Shown: positions 51,133-60,097 of the stretch, in pieces
Layout of the letters: each line of letters opens with the position of its first letter
Numbering within the stretch: the first letter of the stretch is position 1
Assembly: GCF_028682395.1 (NCBI RefSeq)
Contig: NZ_JANHLC010000012.1
Location: 1-64,000 of the forward strand
Direction: 5' to 3'
Origin: Pseudomonas putida
GTDB taxonomy: Bacteria; Pseudomonadota; Gammaproteobacteria; Pseudomonadales; Pseudomonadaceae
Length of the DNA: 64,000 bases
Program-made: the position numbers and the translations under genes
Notes under the pieces: model-generated
What the model was told of the DNA's origin: nothing
The model's database searches: none
What the model saw: the letters and a program-made list of their open reading frames with translations, nothing else

Positions 51133-51612
51133 TTACTCGACTTTCGCCGATTTGATCTGCTTGCCCGCCGACCAGAGCCGGTAGCGCACTTCAACACCCT
51201 CGGGGGCATAGACCACGATCGGCAGCTTGCTGTTGTAGCGCAGCAGGAAACCTTCGCCGACCACTGGGACAAAGTCCTTGCGGGTCTTGCCATCGGGGCA
51301 GGCCATCAGGGTGCTGGTCGGGCCGTTGACGCTTTCCAGGCGATAGAACGGATAGCCCCAGCCCTCCAGCGTCTTCTCTTCGAGCGTGCCGCCCAGGCGC
51401 TGGTGGTTGCAGTCGACGGTCAGGGTCTTGCCGGCCATGATCTCGACCTTGTACTGGTCTTCGCGCTTCTGCTTGGGCAGGTGGATGACCTGGCGAGTGA
51501 AGCCCGCTTCGGCCTTGGGGTATGGGGCGACATCTTCGAGCTTGGCGGCCTGGGCAGTGCCTGCCAGGGTGGCGAGGGTGATCAGCAGGGGGATGGAGCG
51601 AATCGTCGGCAT
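51133..51612 (-). CDS. eco: Ecotin, periplasmic serine protease inhibitor
   Basis: Protein of 159 aa with a signal peptide (GTAQA/AKLED) and ecotin features: AAKLEDVAPYPKAEAGFTRQ, the disulfide pair (Cys in VDCNHQ and in MACPDG), and the reactive loop STLMAC with Met at P1. It forms dimers that block trypsin-fold proteases such as host elastases. Start ATG 51612 with AGGAGG upstream. Confidence 0.96.
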   Translation of the reverse strand: MPTIRSIPLLITLATLAGTAQAAKLEDVAPYPKAEAGFTRQVIHLPKQKREDQYKVEIMAGKTLTVDCNHQRLGGTLEEKTLEGWGYPFYRLESVNGPTSTLMACPDGKTRKDFVPVVGEGFLLRYNSKLPIVVYAPEGVEVRYRLWSAGKQIKSAKVE

Positions 51613-51814
51613 GGTGAGCCTCCTGGCTATCGGGTATGGATCTTTTTAACCGCTGGGCCCACGCAATGCAAACCGTCTGCAAGCCGATGCACGAGCCCTG
51701 GCCCGGCAGGCAGAAAATCTTCTGCAGGCACCGGGATAGATACCTTAGCAGCGAGGTCAAACTGCCAGTAAACTGCTCCCTATACTCCCCATCATCCTTG
51801 TTCAGAGGTTTTGC

Positions 51815-53455
51815 ATGACACTCAGTCCTTTTGCGGGCAAGCCGGCGCCAGCGCAGTTGCTGGTCGATATCCCGCGACTGGTGACGGCCTACTACACCGG
51901 CCGGCCCGATGCTGCCATTTCCACCCAGCGTGTCGCCTTCGGCACCTCAGGGCATCGCGGTAGCTCTTTCGAGCTGAGTTTCAACGAGTGGCATGTCCTG
52001 GCGATCAGCCAGGCCATCTGCCTGTATCGCCAGGCTCACGGGATCGACGGTCCGCTCTTCGTCGGCATCGACACCCACGCCTTGTCCACGCCTGCCGGCG
52101 CCACGGCGCTGGAAGTGCTGGCAGCCAACGGGGTCGAGGTCATGATTGCGGCGGGCGATGTGTACACGCCAACGCCGGCAGTGTCCCACGCGATTATCTG
52201 CTACAACCGCGGTCGCACCCGTGGCCTGGCCGACGGTATCGTGATTACCCCCTCGCACAACCCGCCGGACAGCGGCGGCTTCAAGTACAACCCGCCCAAT
52301 GGCGGCCCGGCCGATACCCATGTGACCAAATGGATCGAAGCCAAGGCCAATGAACTGCTGGCCAGCCGACTCGAGGGCGTCAAGCGCATGGACCATGGGC
52401 AGGCGCTCAAGGCCAGCACCACCCACCGTCATGATTACCTCAATAGCTACGTGGCCGACCTGGCCAATGTCATCGACATGGACACCCTGCGTGGCGCCGG
52501 GCTGCGCCTGGGCGTCGACCCGCTCGGCGGGGCCGGGGTCAATTACTGGTCGGCGATTGCCGAGCACTACCGGTTGAATCTGGACGTGGTCAATACCCAG
52601 GTCGATCCGACGTTCCGTTTCATGTGCGTCGACTGGGATGGCAAGATCCGCATGGATCCGTCCTCCAGCCACGCCATGCAGGGCTTGATCGGGCTGAAGG
52701 ATCGTTTCGACGTGGCCTTTGCCTGCGACCCGGACCATGATCGCCATGGCATCGTCACCCCGTCCGGCGGCCTGCTGGCGCCAAACAACTACTTGGCCGT
52801 GTCCATCGACTACCTGTTCCAGCATCGGCCGCAATGGCGAGCGGATGCGGCCGTGGGCAAAACCGTGGTCAGCAGCGGCCTGATCGACCGCGTCGCGTCG
52901 CGCCTGGGTCGCCGACTGTACGAAGTGCCGGTGGGCTTCAAGTGGTTTGCCGACGGCCTGTTCGACGGCTCCCTGGGCTTTGGCGGCGAAGAAAGCGCCG
53001 GGGCCTCGTTCCTGCGCCGTGATGGCCAGGTCTGGAGCACCGACAAGGACGGGCTGATTCCGGCCCTGCTGGCAGCCGAGATGACCGCCCGCACCGGTCG
53101 TGATCCGAGCCAGGCCTATCGGGCGCTGACCGACGAACTGGGCGAGCCGTTCTCCGTGCGCGTCGATGCCAAGGCCACGCCGCAGCAGAAAGCCCTGCTG
53201 GGCAAATTGGCACCGGCCCAGGTGACGTCGACCCAACTGGCCGGCGAAGCGATCCAGCAGATCCTCAGTCATGCACCGGGCAATGACCAGGCGATCGGCG
53301 GGCTCAAGGTCATGACCGAGAATGGCTGGTTTGCCGCGCGTCCTTCGGGCACCGAGGATATCTACAAGATCTACGCCGAGAGCTTTATTGGCGACGATCA
53401 CCTCAAGCGCCTGGTGGAAGAAGCCCAGGTGCTGGTGGACAAAGCGATTGCCTGA
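51815..53455 (+). CDS. pgm: Alpha-D-glucose phosphate-specific phosphoglucomutase
   Basis: Protein of 546 aa, standard for bacterial Pgm. Phosphoserine loop ITPSHNPPDSGGFKYN, metal loop CDPDHDRHG, sugar-specificity loop GFGGEESAGASF and C-terminal phosphate loop RPSGTED are all present. It interconverts glucose-1-P and glucose-6-P, feeding UDP-glucose made for LPS and, through Ugd, for aminoarabinose. ATG 51815 has AGAGG six bases upstream; a strong terminator follows. Confidence 0.97.
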   Translation: MTLSPFAGKPAPAQLLVDIPRLVTAYYTGRPDAAISTQRVAFGTSGHRGSSFELSFNEWHVLAISQAICLYRQAHGIDGPLFVGIDTHALSTPAGATALEVLAANGVEVMIAAGDVYTPTPAVSHAIICYNRGRTRGLADGIVITPSHNPPDSGGFKYNPPNGGPADTHVTKWIEAKANELLASRLEGVKRMDHGQALKASTTHRHDYLNSYVADLANVIDMDTLRGAGLRLGVDPLGGAGVNYWSAIAEHYRLNLDVVNTQVDPTFRFMCVDWDGKIRMDPSSSHAMQGLIGLKDRFDVAFACDPDHDRHGIVTPSGGLLAPNNYLAVSIDYLFQHRPQWRADAAVGKTVVSSGLIDRVASRLGRRLYEVPVGFKWFADGLFDGSLGFGGEESAGASFLRRDGQVWSTDKDGLIPALLAAEMTARTGRDPSQAYRALTDELGEPFSVRVDAKATPQQKALLGKLAPAQVTSTQLAGEAIQQILSHAPGNDQAIGGLKVMTENGWFAARPSGTEDIYKIYAESFIGDDHLKRLVEEAQVLVDKAIA

Positions 53456-53516
53456 CGTGGCCGCACAGGCTGGCGAGCGAACGCGCTCTGACCGGTAGGC
53501 CGCAGGCCGGTAGTGG

Positions 53517-53550
53517 AACAAGGGGCGTCCTCGGGACGCCCCTTGTTTTT
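53517..53550 (+). terminator. Rho-independent terminator of pgm
   Basis: Fourteen-bp stem, arms 53517-53530 and 53534-53547, with a three-base loop and a T-run. Confidence 0.95.
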
Positions 53551-53673
53551 GCTGCGGTAAATTCTCCGCTTTGTCGGCTAAGGCTCTGATCGAAAAGCAT
53601 TTCACTAGAAAATCCAGGCAAATGCGGCGACCATGGGCATCCCCGTCCGCACACCTCGAGTACAGGAGCCCGC

Positions 53674-56112
53674 GTGTCGCAAGATCGTCCCGCCGAACTG
53701 CCCCAGCCCGCCCAATTACCCTGGTTCAAGCGCCAGTTGGCCCGAATGCTGGGCGCTAGCCTGGATCGCCTGAACATCCATCACCGGGCGTCCTGGTTGC
53801 AAGGCCAGGCCGACGGCTTTCGCAGTGGCCATAGCGCTGGGCATGACTACGGCTACGACCTGGGCCGCCTCGACGGTATCGAGGAGGGTCGTCAGGTTTT
53901 GCTGATTCGCGACACCCGCAACCAGGAGCCACTGGCACCGGCCATCGACGACCAGTTGTTCGATGACTGGCGGCTACCGCTCGGTGCCGAGCTGAAGAAG
54001 CTGATCAAGGCCGATGTCGCCAGACGGCTGCCGGCCCATGCCCAGCCCAGCGCGGCGCAATGGAAGATGATCTTCAGCGATACGCCCTCGACCTCGGTGA
54101 TCGCCGGCGCGGGCGCGGGCAAGTCGACCTCGCTGATCCTGCGGATCCTGGTGTTGCATCACTACCTGGGGTTTGAGTTGGAGGCCTTGACCGTCGTGAC
54201 CTTTACCCGGGAGTCGCGCAAGGACTTCGTGGCCAAGCTGCAGGAAATCTTCCGCCTGTGGGGGCTGCCTCTGGACCTCAAGACGGCCAGGGAGCTGGTA
54301 CGTACCTTCCATTCGCGGATTCTGCCGATGGTGCGCAGCCTGCCCGGCTTCGAGCGCCTGCGCGCCTTCGAGAGCCTGGGCAGCGAGAGCATGGAAGGCG
54401 ACAGCAACCCCTTCGACCTGCGCATCAACGACAGCCAGCGCCAGTTGCTCAATGCCTGTTACCAGCGCCTGTACCGCGAAGATCCAGCCTTTCGCCAGGC
54501 CTTGGCGCCACTCTATCGCCATGCCTTGCAGCTCAAGGCGCTGGAGCGCGATCACCCCGATGTCCAAAAACGCGTGGCTGTCACCGAGCTGGCGGCCCAG
54601 CGTGACCAGGCCTTGTGCGACAGCGTCGAGGGGCTGTGGCGGCGGGCCGGCGCCTGGCCTATCGCGGGCATCGAGTCCCGGCGCCAGACGCTGGAGATCA
54701 ATGGCGCGTCATTCCAGTGCCACGGTTACATTGCCGAGCTGGACGCCTGGGTGGTGCTCGGCTTCGATCCCGCTGAAAGCCCGCAACTGAGCCGTCCCGA
54801 TGCCAAGCTGAGCATTCGGGCGGAATGGGCAGTCAAGCGCACGCTGTTTCAAGCTTTCTGTCGTAAGCCGGTGATCTGGCTGGAGAGCTATGAGTCTGCA
54901 AAACGTGTGCTGTCGGCCCTGGCGGGGGATGCCAGCGCCGGTCCTGGTTTTGACTACCGGCTCAAGGGTGAACTGGCCTCGGCACCGTTGCTTGACTGTT
55001 TTGTCGCCGCCGCCGGGTTTATCGAGAACCTCGGCCTGGACGTGCTGGCAGCCATCGGCGGGATGAGCTTTGCCGAAGACGATCCCGATCGGCACTTCTT
55101 TATCGCCCTGAGCCTTTACTGGCGGGCGTTTGAAGACCATCTGCTGGACCAGAAGCCCCCGGTCATGACTTACAACCGGATGTTCGCCCTGTTTGGCGAA
55201 AGCACGCCTGAAAACCTTGAATTGCTGGATAACGGCGTATTGCGCCCGCTGTCCCATTTGATGATCGACGAATTCCAGGATGTCTCGCCGCAGATTGTCT
55301 CCTGGCTCCGGGCCAGCCTGCGGGAAATTCGCCGGCGCGGCCCAGCCCTGCACGCCGGACGCACCGCCCAGCGCTCATCGCTGCTCTGCGTGGGCGACGA
55401 CTGGCAATCGATCTATGGTTGGCGTGGCAGCTCGCCCCAGTACTTCATGGACTTCACCAAGACCTTTGTCTCGCCAGCCACCACCCGGGTGATGCTCGCG
55501 GAAAACTACCGGAGCCAGCAGCACATCATCGATGCCGCCGAGCATATCGTTCGCACTGCGCCAGCGATTGCCGGGAAGAAGGCCCGAGCGGCGGGTGCCA
55601 GTAAGGAACTTCGACCCGTCCAGGTATTCGATCGTGACGATGCAGCCCTGGCTCAGCGACTGAGCGAGCACTACCAGCAGGGCGATTCAATATTGATGCT
55701 ATTTCGAAAAGGTAGCGATAAGTTGCTGATTGAAAAGCATATTGAGTCAATAGTTAAGGTGGATTCTAGCTTGCCAGCCGAGGCGCGTCGGCTGAAACAG
55801 CTGACTTATCACAGTGCCAAAGGCCTACAAGCTGACGCGGTGTTCCTGCTGGGTGATTGCCAGCACCTGAGCAGCTCGCCCTACAAGAACCAGCTCTATC
55901 GCCTGGCGGGCCTGGGCAAGGCCGGTGAACTCGAGCCCTACGACGCAGCGCAGCAGGACGAGACCCTGCGCCTGGCGTACGTTGGGATCACCCGGGCCGT
56001 GGCGCACTGCTACTGGTACGTGGATCCGGTCACGCCAGGTGAGGCCCTGCAACCCAGGGCTTCGGCGCGTGTACCCGCGGATCGGCCCTACTTCAGCGAT
56101 CAGCGCCCATAA
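53674..56112 (+). CDS. Divergent UvrD/Rep-family (SF1A) helicase
   Basis: ATPase of 812 aa with all SF1A motifs: I AGAGAGKST (about 145), Ia VVTFTRESRKDF, II MIDEFQD (about 530), III CVGDDWQSIYGWRGS, IV ENYRSQQ, V TYHSAKGLQADAVFL and VI YVGITRAVAHCYW. Motif I is preceded by about 140 residues, including a Tyr/Gly-rich helix (GHSAGHDYGYDLG). Some 370 residues separate Ia and II, more than in UvrD, and may hold an accessory domain. The C-terminal 2B region is short. GTG 53674 has AGGAG six bases upstream. A local AT-rich patch occurs at about 55685-55775. It probably unwinds or repairs DNA; partners are unknown. Confidence 0.88.
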   Translation: MSQDRPAELPQPAQLPWFKRQLARMLGASLDRLNIHHRASWLQGQADGFRSGHSAGHDYGYDLGRLDGIEEGRQVLLIRDTRNQEPLAPAIDDQLFDDWRLPLGAELKKLIKADVARRLPAHAQPSAAQWKMIFSDTPSTSVIAGAGAGKSTSLILRILVLHHYLGFELEALTVVTFTRESRKDFVAKLQEIFRLWGLPLDLKTARELVRTFHSRILPMVRSLPGFERLRAFESLGSESMEGDSNPFDLRINDSQRQLLNACYQRLYREDPAFRQALAPLYRHALQLKALERDHPDVQKRVAVTELAAQRDQALCDSVEGLWRRAGAWPIAGIESRRQTLEINGASFQCHGYIAELDAWVVLGFDPAESPQLSRPDAKLSIRAEWAVKRTLFQAFCRKPVIWLESYESAKRVLSALAGDASAGPGFDYRLKGELASAPLLDCFVAAAGFIENLGLDVLAAIGGMSFAEDDPDRHFFIALSLYWRAFEDHLLDQKPPVMTYNRMFALFGESTPENLELLDNGVLRPLSHLMIDEFQDVSPQIVSWLRASLREIRRRGPALHAGRTAQRSSLLCVGDDWQSIYGWRGSSPQYFMDFTKTFVSPATTRVMLAENYRSQQHIIDAAEHIVRTAPAIAGKKARAAGASKELRPVQVFDRDDAALAQRLSEHYQQGDSILMLFRKGSDKLLIEKHIESIVKVDSSLPAEARRLKQLTYHSAKGLQADAVFLLGDCQHLSSSPYKNQLYRLAGLGKAGELEPYDAAQQDETLRLAYVGITRAVAHCYWYVDPVTPGEALQPRASARVPADRPYFSDQRP

Positions 56113-56136
56113 GAAAGCCCGCACGAGGCGGGCCTT
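56113..56136 (-). terminator. Terminator between helicase and DUF1652 genes
   Basis: Six-bp GCCCGC/GCGGGC stem with a five-base loop and TTTCTT on the minus strand; it serves the minus-strand DUF1652 gene and sits immediately after the helicase stop. Confidence 0.7.
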
Positions 56137-56154
56137 GATCGTGGGTGGGAGGCG

Positions 56155-56433
56155 CTAGCCGATAGCGCGCAGGCCTACGGGAGGGATAAAGGCTTCGAGT
56201 TCGTCCTCGACCGCCTCGATGATTCGTTCGACATCCGTGGCATTCATGACCGTGGCACAGGGAATGCCGGCAATGGCAATCATGGTTTCGCCGCTGGCCC
56301 GATCAAACAGGCGAGCAACCATGCTACCGGGGGCATCCATGGTCGCCTCGAAGCCCATGGGGTGAAAATGCCAGCGCATCAGTTGGCATGCATTAGGGAA
56401 GGTGACCTTGTTCATTCTGCCCACCTTGTTCAT
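56155..56433 (-). CDS. DUF1652-family protein
   Basis: Protein of 92 aa of the Pseudomonas-typical DUF1652 family: FPNACQLMRWHFHPMGFEA and ATDVERIIEAVEDELEAF. A strong AGGAG lies six bases before ATG 56433; a second ATG at 56415 starts the same MNKV peptide, with AAGG upstream. The two starts arise from an 11-base direct repeat. Cytoplasmic; function unknown. Confidence 0.85.
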   Translation of the reverse strand: MNKVGRMNKVTFPNACQLMRWHFHPMGFEATMDAPGSMVARLFDRASGETMIAIAGIPCATVMNATDVERIIEAVEDELEAFIPPVGLRAIG

Positions 56434-56469
56434 AGAGCGCTCCTTTGCTCATGTGAATAACGAGCAGGC

Positions 56470-56569
56470 CTGGAAACGGCACTGCCCAATGGGGTCCCAG
56501 GCCCCGGGACAAAAGCCCGAGACTGAGATTAAAAATAGCACCCGGTTGCGCCGCGCCGGCGGCTTTTTT
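56470..56569 (+). ncRNA. Candidate small RNA ending in an orphan terminator
   Basis: In the 317-base gap between divergent genes, a plus-strand terminator (stem GCCGC/GCGGC at 56550-56563, then six T) has no coding gene upstream on that strand. Just before it GTCCC/GGGAC can form another hairpin. The 5' end is a guess; no clear promoter was identified. Confidence 0.35.
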
Positions 56570-56750
56570 ATGTCCGTTGGGCGGTTGTTTCTCAATACTT
56601 TGATGTCCGTCATATCCCCAGGCCTTTCGGGGCAAAAGGCCATTATTGTGGGCGGTCGATTGGCGGGCTCGAGCGTATTTTTGACCGCCCCCACGACAGC
56701 GATCCCGGCCAGGCATTAGGATCAGCGCCTTCGACCAGGAGGATTGTGCA

Positions 56751-58157
56751 ATGTCGGCATGGCGCTCGCTCAGCTTGTGGATGGACCAACTCGATGAGCC
56801 GCTGCAGCCCAGGGCGGCGCTGGAGAGCGACCTGGAGGTCGATGTGGCGATTATCGGCGCCGGGTATACGGGGCTCTGGACTGCCTATTACCTCAAGCGC
56901 CATGCCCCTGAGCTGAACATTGCGCTGATCGAGGCGCAGACGGCCGGCTTCGGCGCCTCGGGCCGCAATGGTGGCTGGCTGATGGGCAACCTGCTGGGTG
57001 AACACGCTCTGCTGGGCGCTCTGGCGCCATCGGTACGCCGCGAATCCTTCGAACTGCTGCACGGGATTCCCGATGAAGTGGCTGGCGTTCTCGAGCGAGA
57101 AGCCATCGCCTGTGATTACCGCAAGGCAGGGGTGCTGTATTGCGCGGCGCGTTACCCCGAGCAGGCGCAGAGCCTGCGCCTGTACCTGGACACGCTGCGC
57201 AGCCTGGGTCTGGGGGAAGCCGACTATCGCTGGCTGACCCCGGCCGAACTGGCCCCGCAACTGCGCATGGCTAATGTCTATGGCGCGATCCACAGCCCCC
57301 ATGTCGCCACCTTGCACCCGGCGCGTTTGGTACGTGGACTGGCGCGGGCGGTGGAGGCCTTGGGGGTCACGATCCATGAACAAAGCCCGGTGACCGGCTG
57401 GCGTCCCGGCCAACTGCACACGGCCCGAGGGCAGGTCAGGGCGCGTTGGGTTGTGCCCGCCGTGGAGGGCTATGCCGGTTCTCTGGCGCCGTTGGAGCGT
57501 TATCAACTGCCGGTCCAGAGCCTGATGGTGGCCACCGAGCCGTTGTCGACCGCGTTGTGGAGCGAAATCGGCCTGGACCGCGGCCAGGCTTTTGGCGAGA
57601 GCAGCCGCCAGGTGACCTATGGTCAGCGCACTGCCGATGACCGGTTGGTCTTTGGTGCCCGAGGCGGCTATCGCTTTGGCGGGCGCCTGCGCAACGATTT
57701 CACCCTGACGTCGAATGAGGTGGGTTTGCGCCGCCAGTTGTTCGGCGAACTGTTCCCGCTGCTCAAGGACGTGCCGATCAGCCATGGCTGGGGCGGCAAC
57801 CTGGGGATGTCGCGGCGTTTTCACCCGCATATGTTGTGCGACCGCCGGCAGGGGATTGCCCTGGCCGGCGGTTATGGCGGCGAGGGCGTCGGGGCCAGCA
57901 ATCTGGCCGGGCGGACCTTGGCCGACCTGATTCTGGAGCGCGAGAGTGTGCTGGTTCGCCAGCCATGGGTGATCACCGAAGGTGGGTTGGGTGCTCTGCG
58001 GGCCTGGGAGCCGGAGCCCTGTCGCTGGTTGGGCTACAACGCCATCGTGCGCAGTTTTGTCCACGAAGATCGGGTCCTGAATAACCCGTTGACCCCACCT
58101 TGGCGGCGCCGGCTGGCCAGTGGGATCGCCAATTGGCTGGAAGGCTTTATGGGCTGA
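56751..58157 (+). CDS. FAD-dependent oxidoreductase (DAO/PuuB-like amine oxidase)
   Basis: Protein of 468 aa with an N-terminal FAD Rossmann motif VAIIGAGYTGLWTAYYL, the GASGRNGGW segment typical of gamma-glutamylputrescine oxidase-like enzymes, and the C-terminal FAD-contact region GGYGGEGVGASNLAGRTLADL. It likely oxidises an amine or amino acid. It carries VVPAVEGYAG where relatives often have an N-containing loop. Monocistronic by position. Confidence 0.9.
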   Translation: MSAWRSLSLWMDQLDEPLQPRAALESDLEVDVAIIGAGYTGLWTAYYLKRHAPELNIALIEAQTAGFGASGRNGGWLMGNLLGEHALLGALAPSVRRESFELLHGIPDEVAGVLEREAIACDYRKAGVLYCAARYPEQAQSLRLYLDTLRSLGLGEADYRWLTPAELAPQLRMANVYGAIHSPHVATLHPARLVRGLARAVEALGVTIHEQSPVTGWRPGQLHTARGQVRARWVVPAVEGYAGSLAPLERYQLPVQSLMVATEPLSTALWSEIGLDRGQAFGESSRQVTYGQRTADDRLVFGARGGYRFGGRLRNDFTLTSNEVGLRRQLFGELFPLLKDVPISHGWGGNLGMSRRFHPHMLCDRRQGIALAGGYGGEGVGASNLAGRTLADLILERESVLVRQPWVITEGGLGALRAWEPEPCRWLGYNAIVRSFVHEDRVLNNPLTPPWRRRLASGIANWLEGFMG

Positions 58158-58276
58158 TTCGCAGGAAAGGCGGCGTTCTCAGACGCTTAAACGTTTAATC
58201 GGCAGGTGTTCGCCCAGGCATGTGTCTCAAGGATGAAACACACGTAATGCTTTGAAATATTTTTCCATGTTTCCCG

Positions 58277-58301
58277 CAAAAAACCTCAAGCCCGGCCGAT
58301 A
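58277..58301 (+). promoter_or_regulatory. Possible FliA (sigma-28) promoter of the chemoreceptor
   Basis: GCCGATA at 58295-58301 matches the sigma-28 -10 box; CAAA at 58277-58280 is a weak -35 with a 14-base spacer. Location 124 bases before a chemoreceptor start fits flagellar co-regulation. Confidence 0.4.
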
Positions 58302-58424
58302 TACAGAATAGGCCCATTCAGTTCTAAAGCACCGAGGGGCCAGACCTTCAGGTGGGCACCCGTCGGCCGCCTGAGCGTACTTCTGCATGGATGCCCGTCG
58401 CCTTTATCTCCCGAGAGTCACTCT

Positions 58425-60050
58425 ATGTCCCTACGTAACATGAATATTGCGCCCAGAGCTTTTCTCGGTTTTGCGTTCATTGCGTTGCTTGTGATTGTGC
58501 TGGGCGTGTTTGCCCTGAACCGCATGACGGTGATTCGCCAGGCGTCCGTCGATATGGAGGCCAACCAGTTGCCGAGTATCAGCGCCCTGGGCAACCTGAC
58601 GGAGAACGTACTGCGCTTGCGCATTACCTCGTTCCGCATCCTGGTCAACCGCGAGCCAGCGGCGTTGCAGGATACGGAAGTGCGTATCGGCGACCTGGTA
58701 AGAAAGGCTCGCCAGGCCCAGCAGACCTACGCGGCCCTGCCGGCCGAAAGTGAAGAGAAAGCGCTGTACCAGCGCTTTGCCGCCACCCTGGACGACTACT
58801 TGCGGGCCCAGGAGCAGATGCTCGAATTGTCCCGTCAGGGCAAGACCGAGGAAATGCGCACCCTGATCAATACCCAGATCAAGAACGGCACCGACCAGAT
58901 GGGTGAGCAGTTGAACAAGTTGGTCGAGATCAACAGCACGGGCGCAAAACAGGCGGCCCGCGAGGCCGGTGAGCATTACGACAACGCCAACCTGGGGATT
59001 ATCCTGGTGGCGCTGGTGGCGGCGGTCATGACCGTGCTGCTGGCATGGCTGCTGACCCGCAGCATCGTCGCTCCCTTGGGCCGGGCCCTGCAGGTGGCCG
59101 AAACCATTGCCGCGGGCGACCTGACCCAGCCGGTCAAGGTGGATGGCAAGGACGAACCGGCACGCCTGTTGGCTGCGCTGTCCACCATGCAGGGCAGCCT
59201 GCGCAAGACCATCGAGCAAATTGCCGGCTCGGCGACTCAATTGGCCTCGGCGGCCGAGGAACTGAGCGCGGTTACCGAAGAAGCGTCTCGTGGCCTGCAG
59301 CAACAGAACAATGAAATCGAGCAGGCGGCCACGGCGGTCAATGAGATGACGGCGGCGGTGGAAGAGGTGGCGCGTAACGCGGTTTCAACGTCCGAAGCGT
59401 CCCAGCAGTCCAACCTGGCCGCGCGCGAGGGCCGCGACCGGGTGGTGCAGACCGTCGACGCGATCCAGTCCATGACCCACGATGTCCAGAGCACGTCAGT
59501 GCTGATCGAAGGCCTGGCGGCCCAGGGCCGGGATATTGGCCAGGTACTGGACGTGATCCGGGCGATTGCCGAGCAGACCAACCTGCTGGCACTCAACGCT
59601 GCCATTGAAGCGGCACGGGCCGGTGAAGCCGGACGCGGGTTTGCCGTGGTGGCCGACGAAGTGCGCGCCCTGGCCCATCGCACCCAGCAATCGACCCGGG
59701 AAATCGAGCAGATGGTTGCCGGGATCCAGAACGGCACGGGCGAAGCGGTGCAATCGATGCAGACGAGCAACCAGCGCACCCAGAGTACCCTCGAGATGGC
59801 GCGAGCGGCGGGCGTGGCGCTGGAGCAGATCACCGAGTCGATCAATATGATCAACGAGCGCAACCTGGTGATCGCCAGCGCTTCGGAAGAGCAGGCTCAG
59901 GTTTCACGCGAGGTCGACCGCAACCTGGTCAATATTCGCGACCTGGCCACGCAGTCGGCGGCTGGGGCCAACCAGACCAGCGCCGCCAGCCATGAGCTGT
60001 CGCGCCTGGCCGTGGACCTGAATGCCATGGTTGCCCGCTTCCGTACCTGA
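58425..60050 (+). CDS. Methyl-accepting chemotaxis protein with 4HB sensor
   Basis: Chemoreceptor of 541 aa. Membrane segments are at about 11-31 and 188-210, with a four-helix-bundle periplasmic domain between them (QASVDMEANQLPSISALGNL). HAMP and a cytoplasmic coiled coil follow, with the NLLALNAAIEAARAGEAGRG hairpin. Ligand unknown; no CheR pentapeptide. Its stop lies just before a REP palindrome that separates it from convergent ugd. Confidence 0.95.
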   Translation: MSLRNMNIAPRAFLGFAFIALLVIVLGVFALNRMTVIRQASVDMEANQLPSISALGNLTENVLRLRITSFRILVNREPAALQDTEVRIGDLVRKARQAQQTYAALPAESEEKALYQRFAATLDDYLRAQEQMLELSRQGKTEEMRTLINTQIKNGTDQMGEQLNKLVEINSTGAKQAAREAGEHYDNANLGIILVALVAAVMTVLLAWLLTRSIVAPLGRALQVAETIAAGDLTQPVKVDGKDEPARLLAALSTMQGSLRKTIEQIAGSATQLASAAEELSAVTEEASRGLQQQNNEIEQAATAVNEMTAAVEEVARNAVSTSEASQQSNLAAREGRDRVVQTVDAIQSMTHDVQSTSVLIEGLAAQGRDIGQVLDVIRAIAEQTNLLALNAAIEAARAGEAGRGFAVVADEVRALAHRTQQSTREIEQMVAGIQNGTGEAVQSMQTSNQRTQSTLEMARAAGVALEQITESINMINERNLVIASASEEQAQVSREVDRNLVNIRDLATQSAAGANQTSAASHELSRLAVDLNAMVARFRT

Positions 60051-60058
60051 CCGTCATC

Positions 60059-60095
60059 CCCCCTGTAGGCGCGAGCAAGTCGCTCCTACAGGGGG
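60059..60095. repeat. REP palindrome between chemoreceptor and ugd
   Basis: Perfect 11-bp arms CCCCCTGTAGG (60059-60069) and CCTACAGGGGG (60085-60095) around a GCGAGC-containing loop. It is the same element type as at 33-106 and can end both convergent transcripts. Confidence 0.8.
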
Positions 60096-60097
60096 CC

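Noticed and set aside
51947..53605. 552-codon minus-strand frame opposite pgm
   Set aside because: Shadow of a certain phosphoglucomutase gene and runs through its terminator.
56643..58064. 473-codon minus-strand frame opposite the FAD oxidoreductase
   Set aside because: Antisense shadow, no motifs, while the plus strand has complete FAD motifs.
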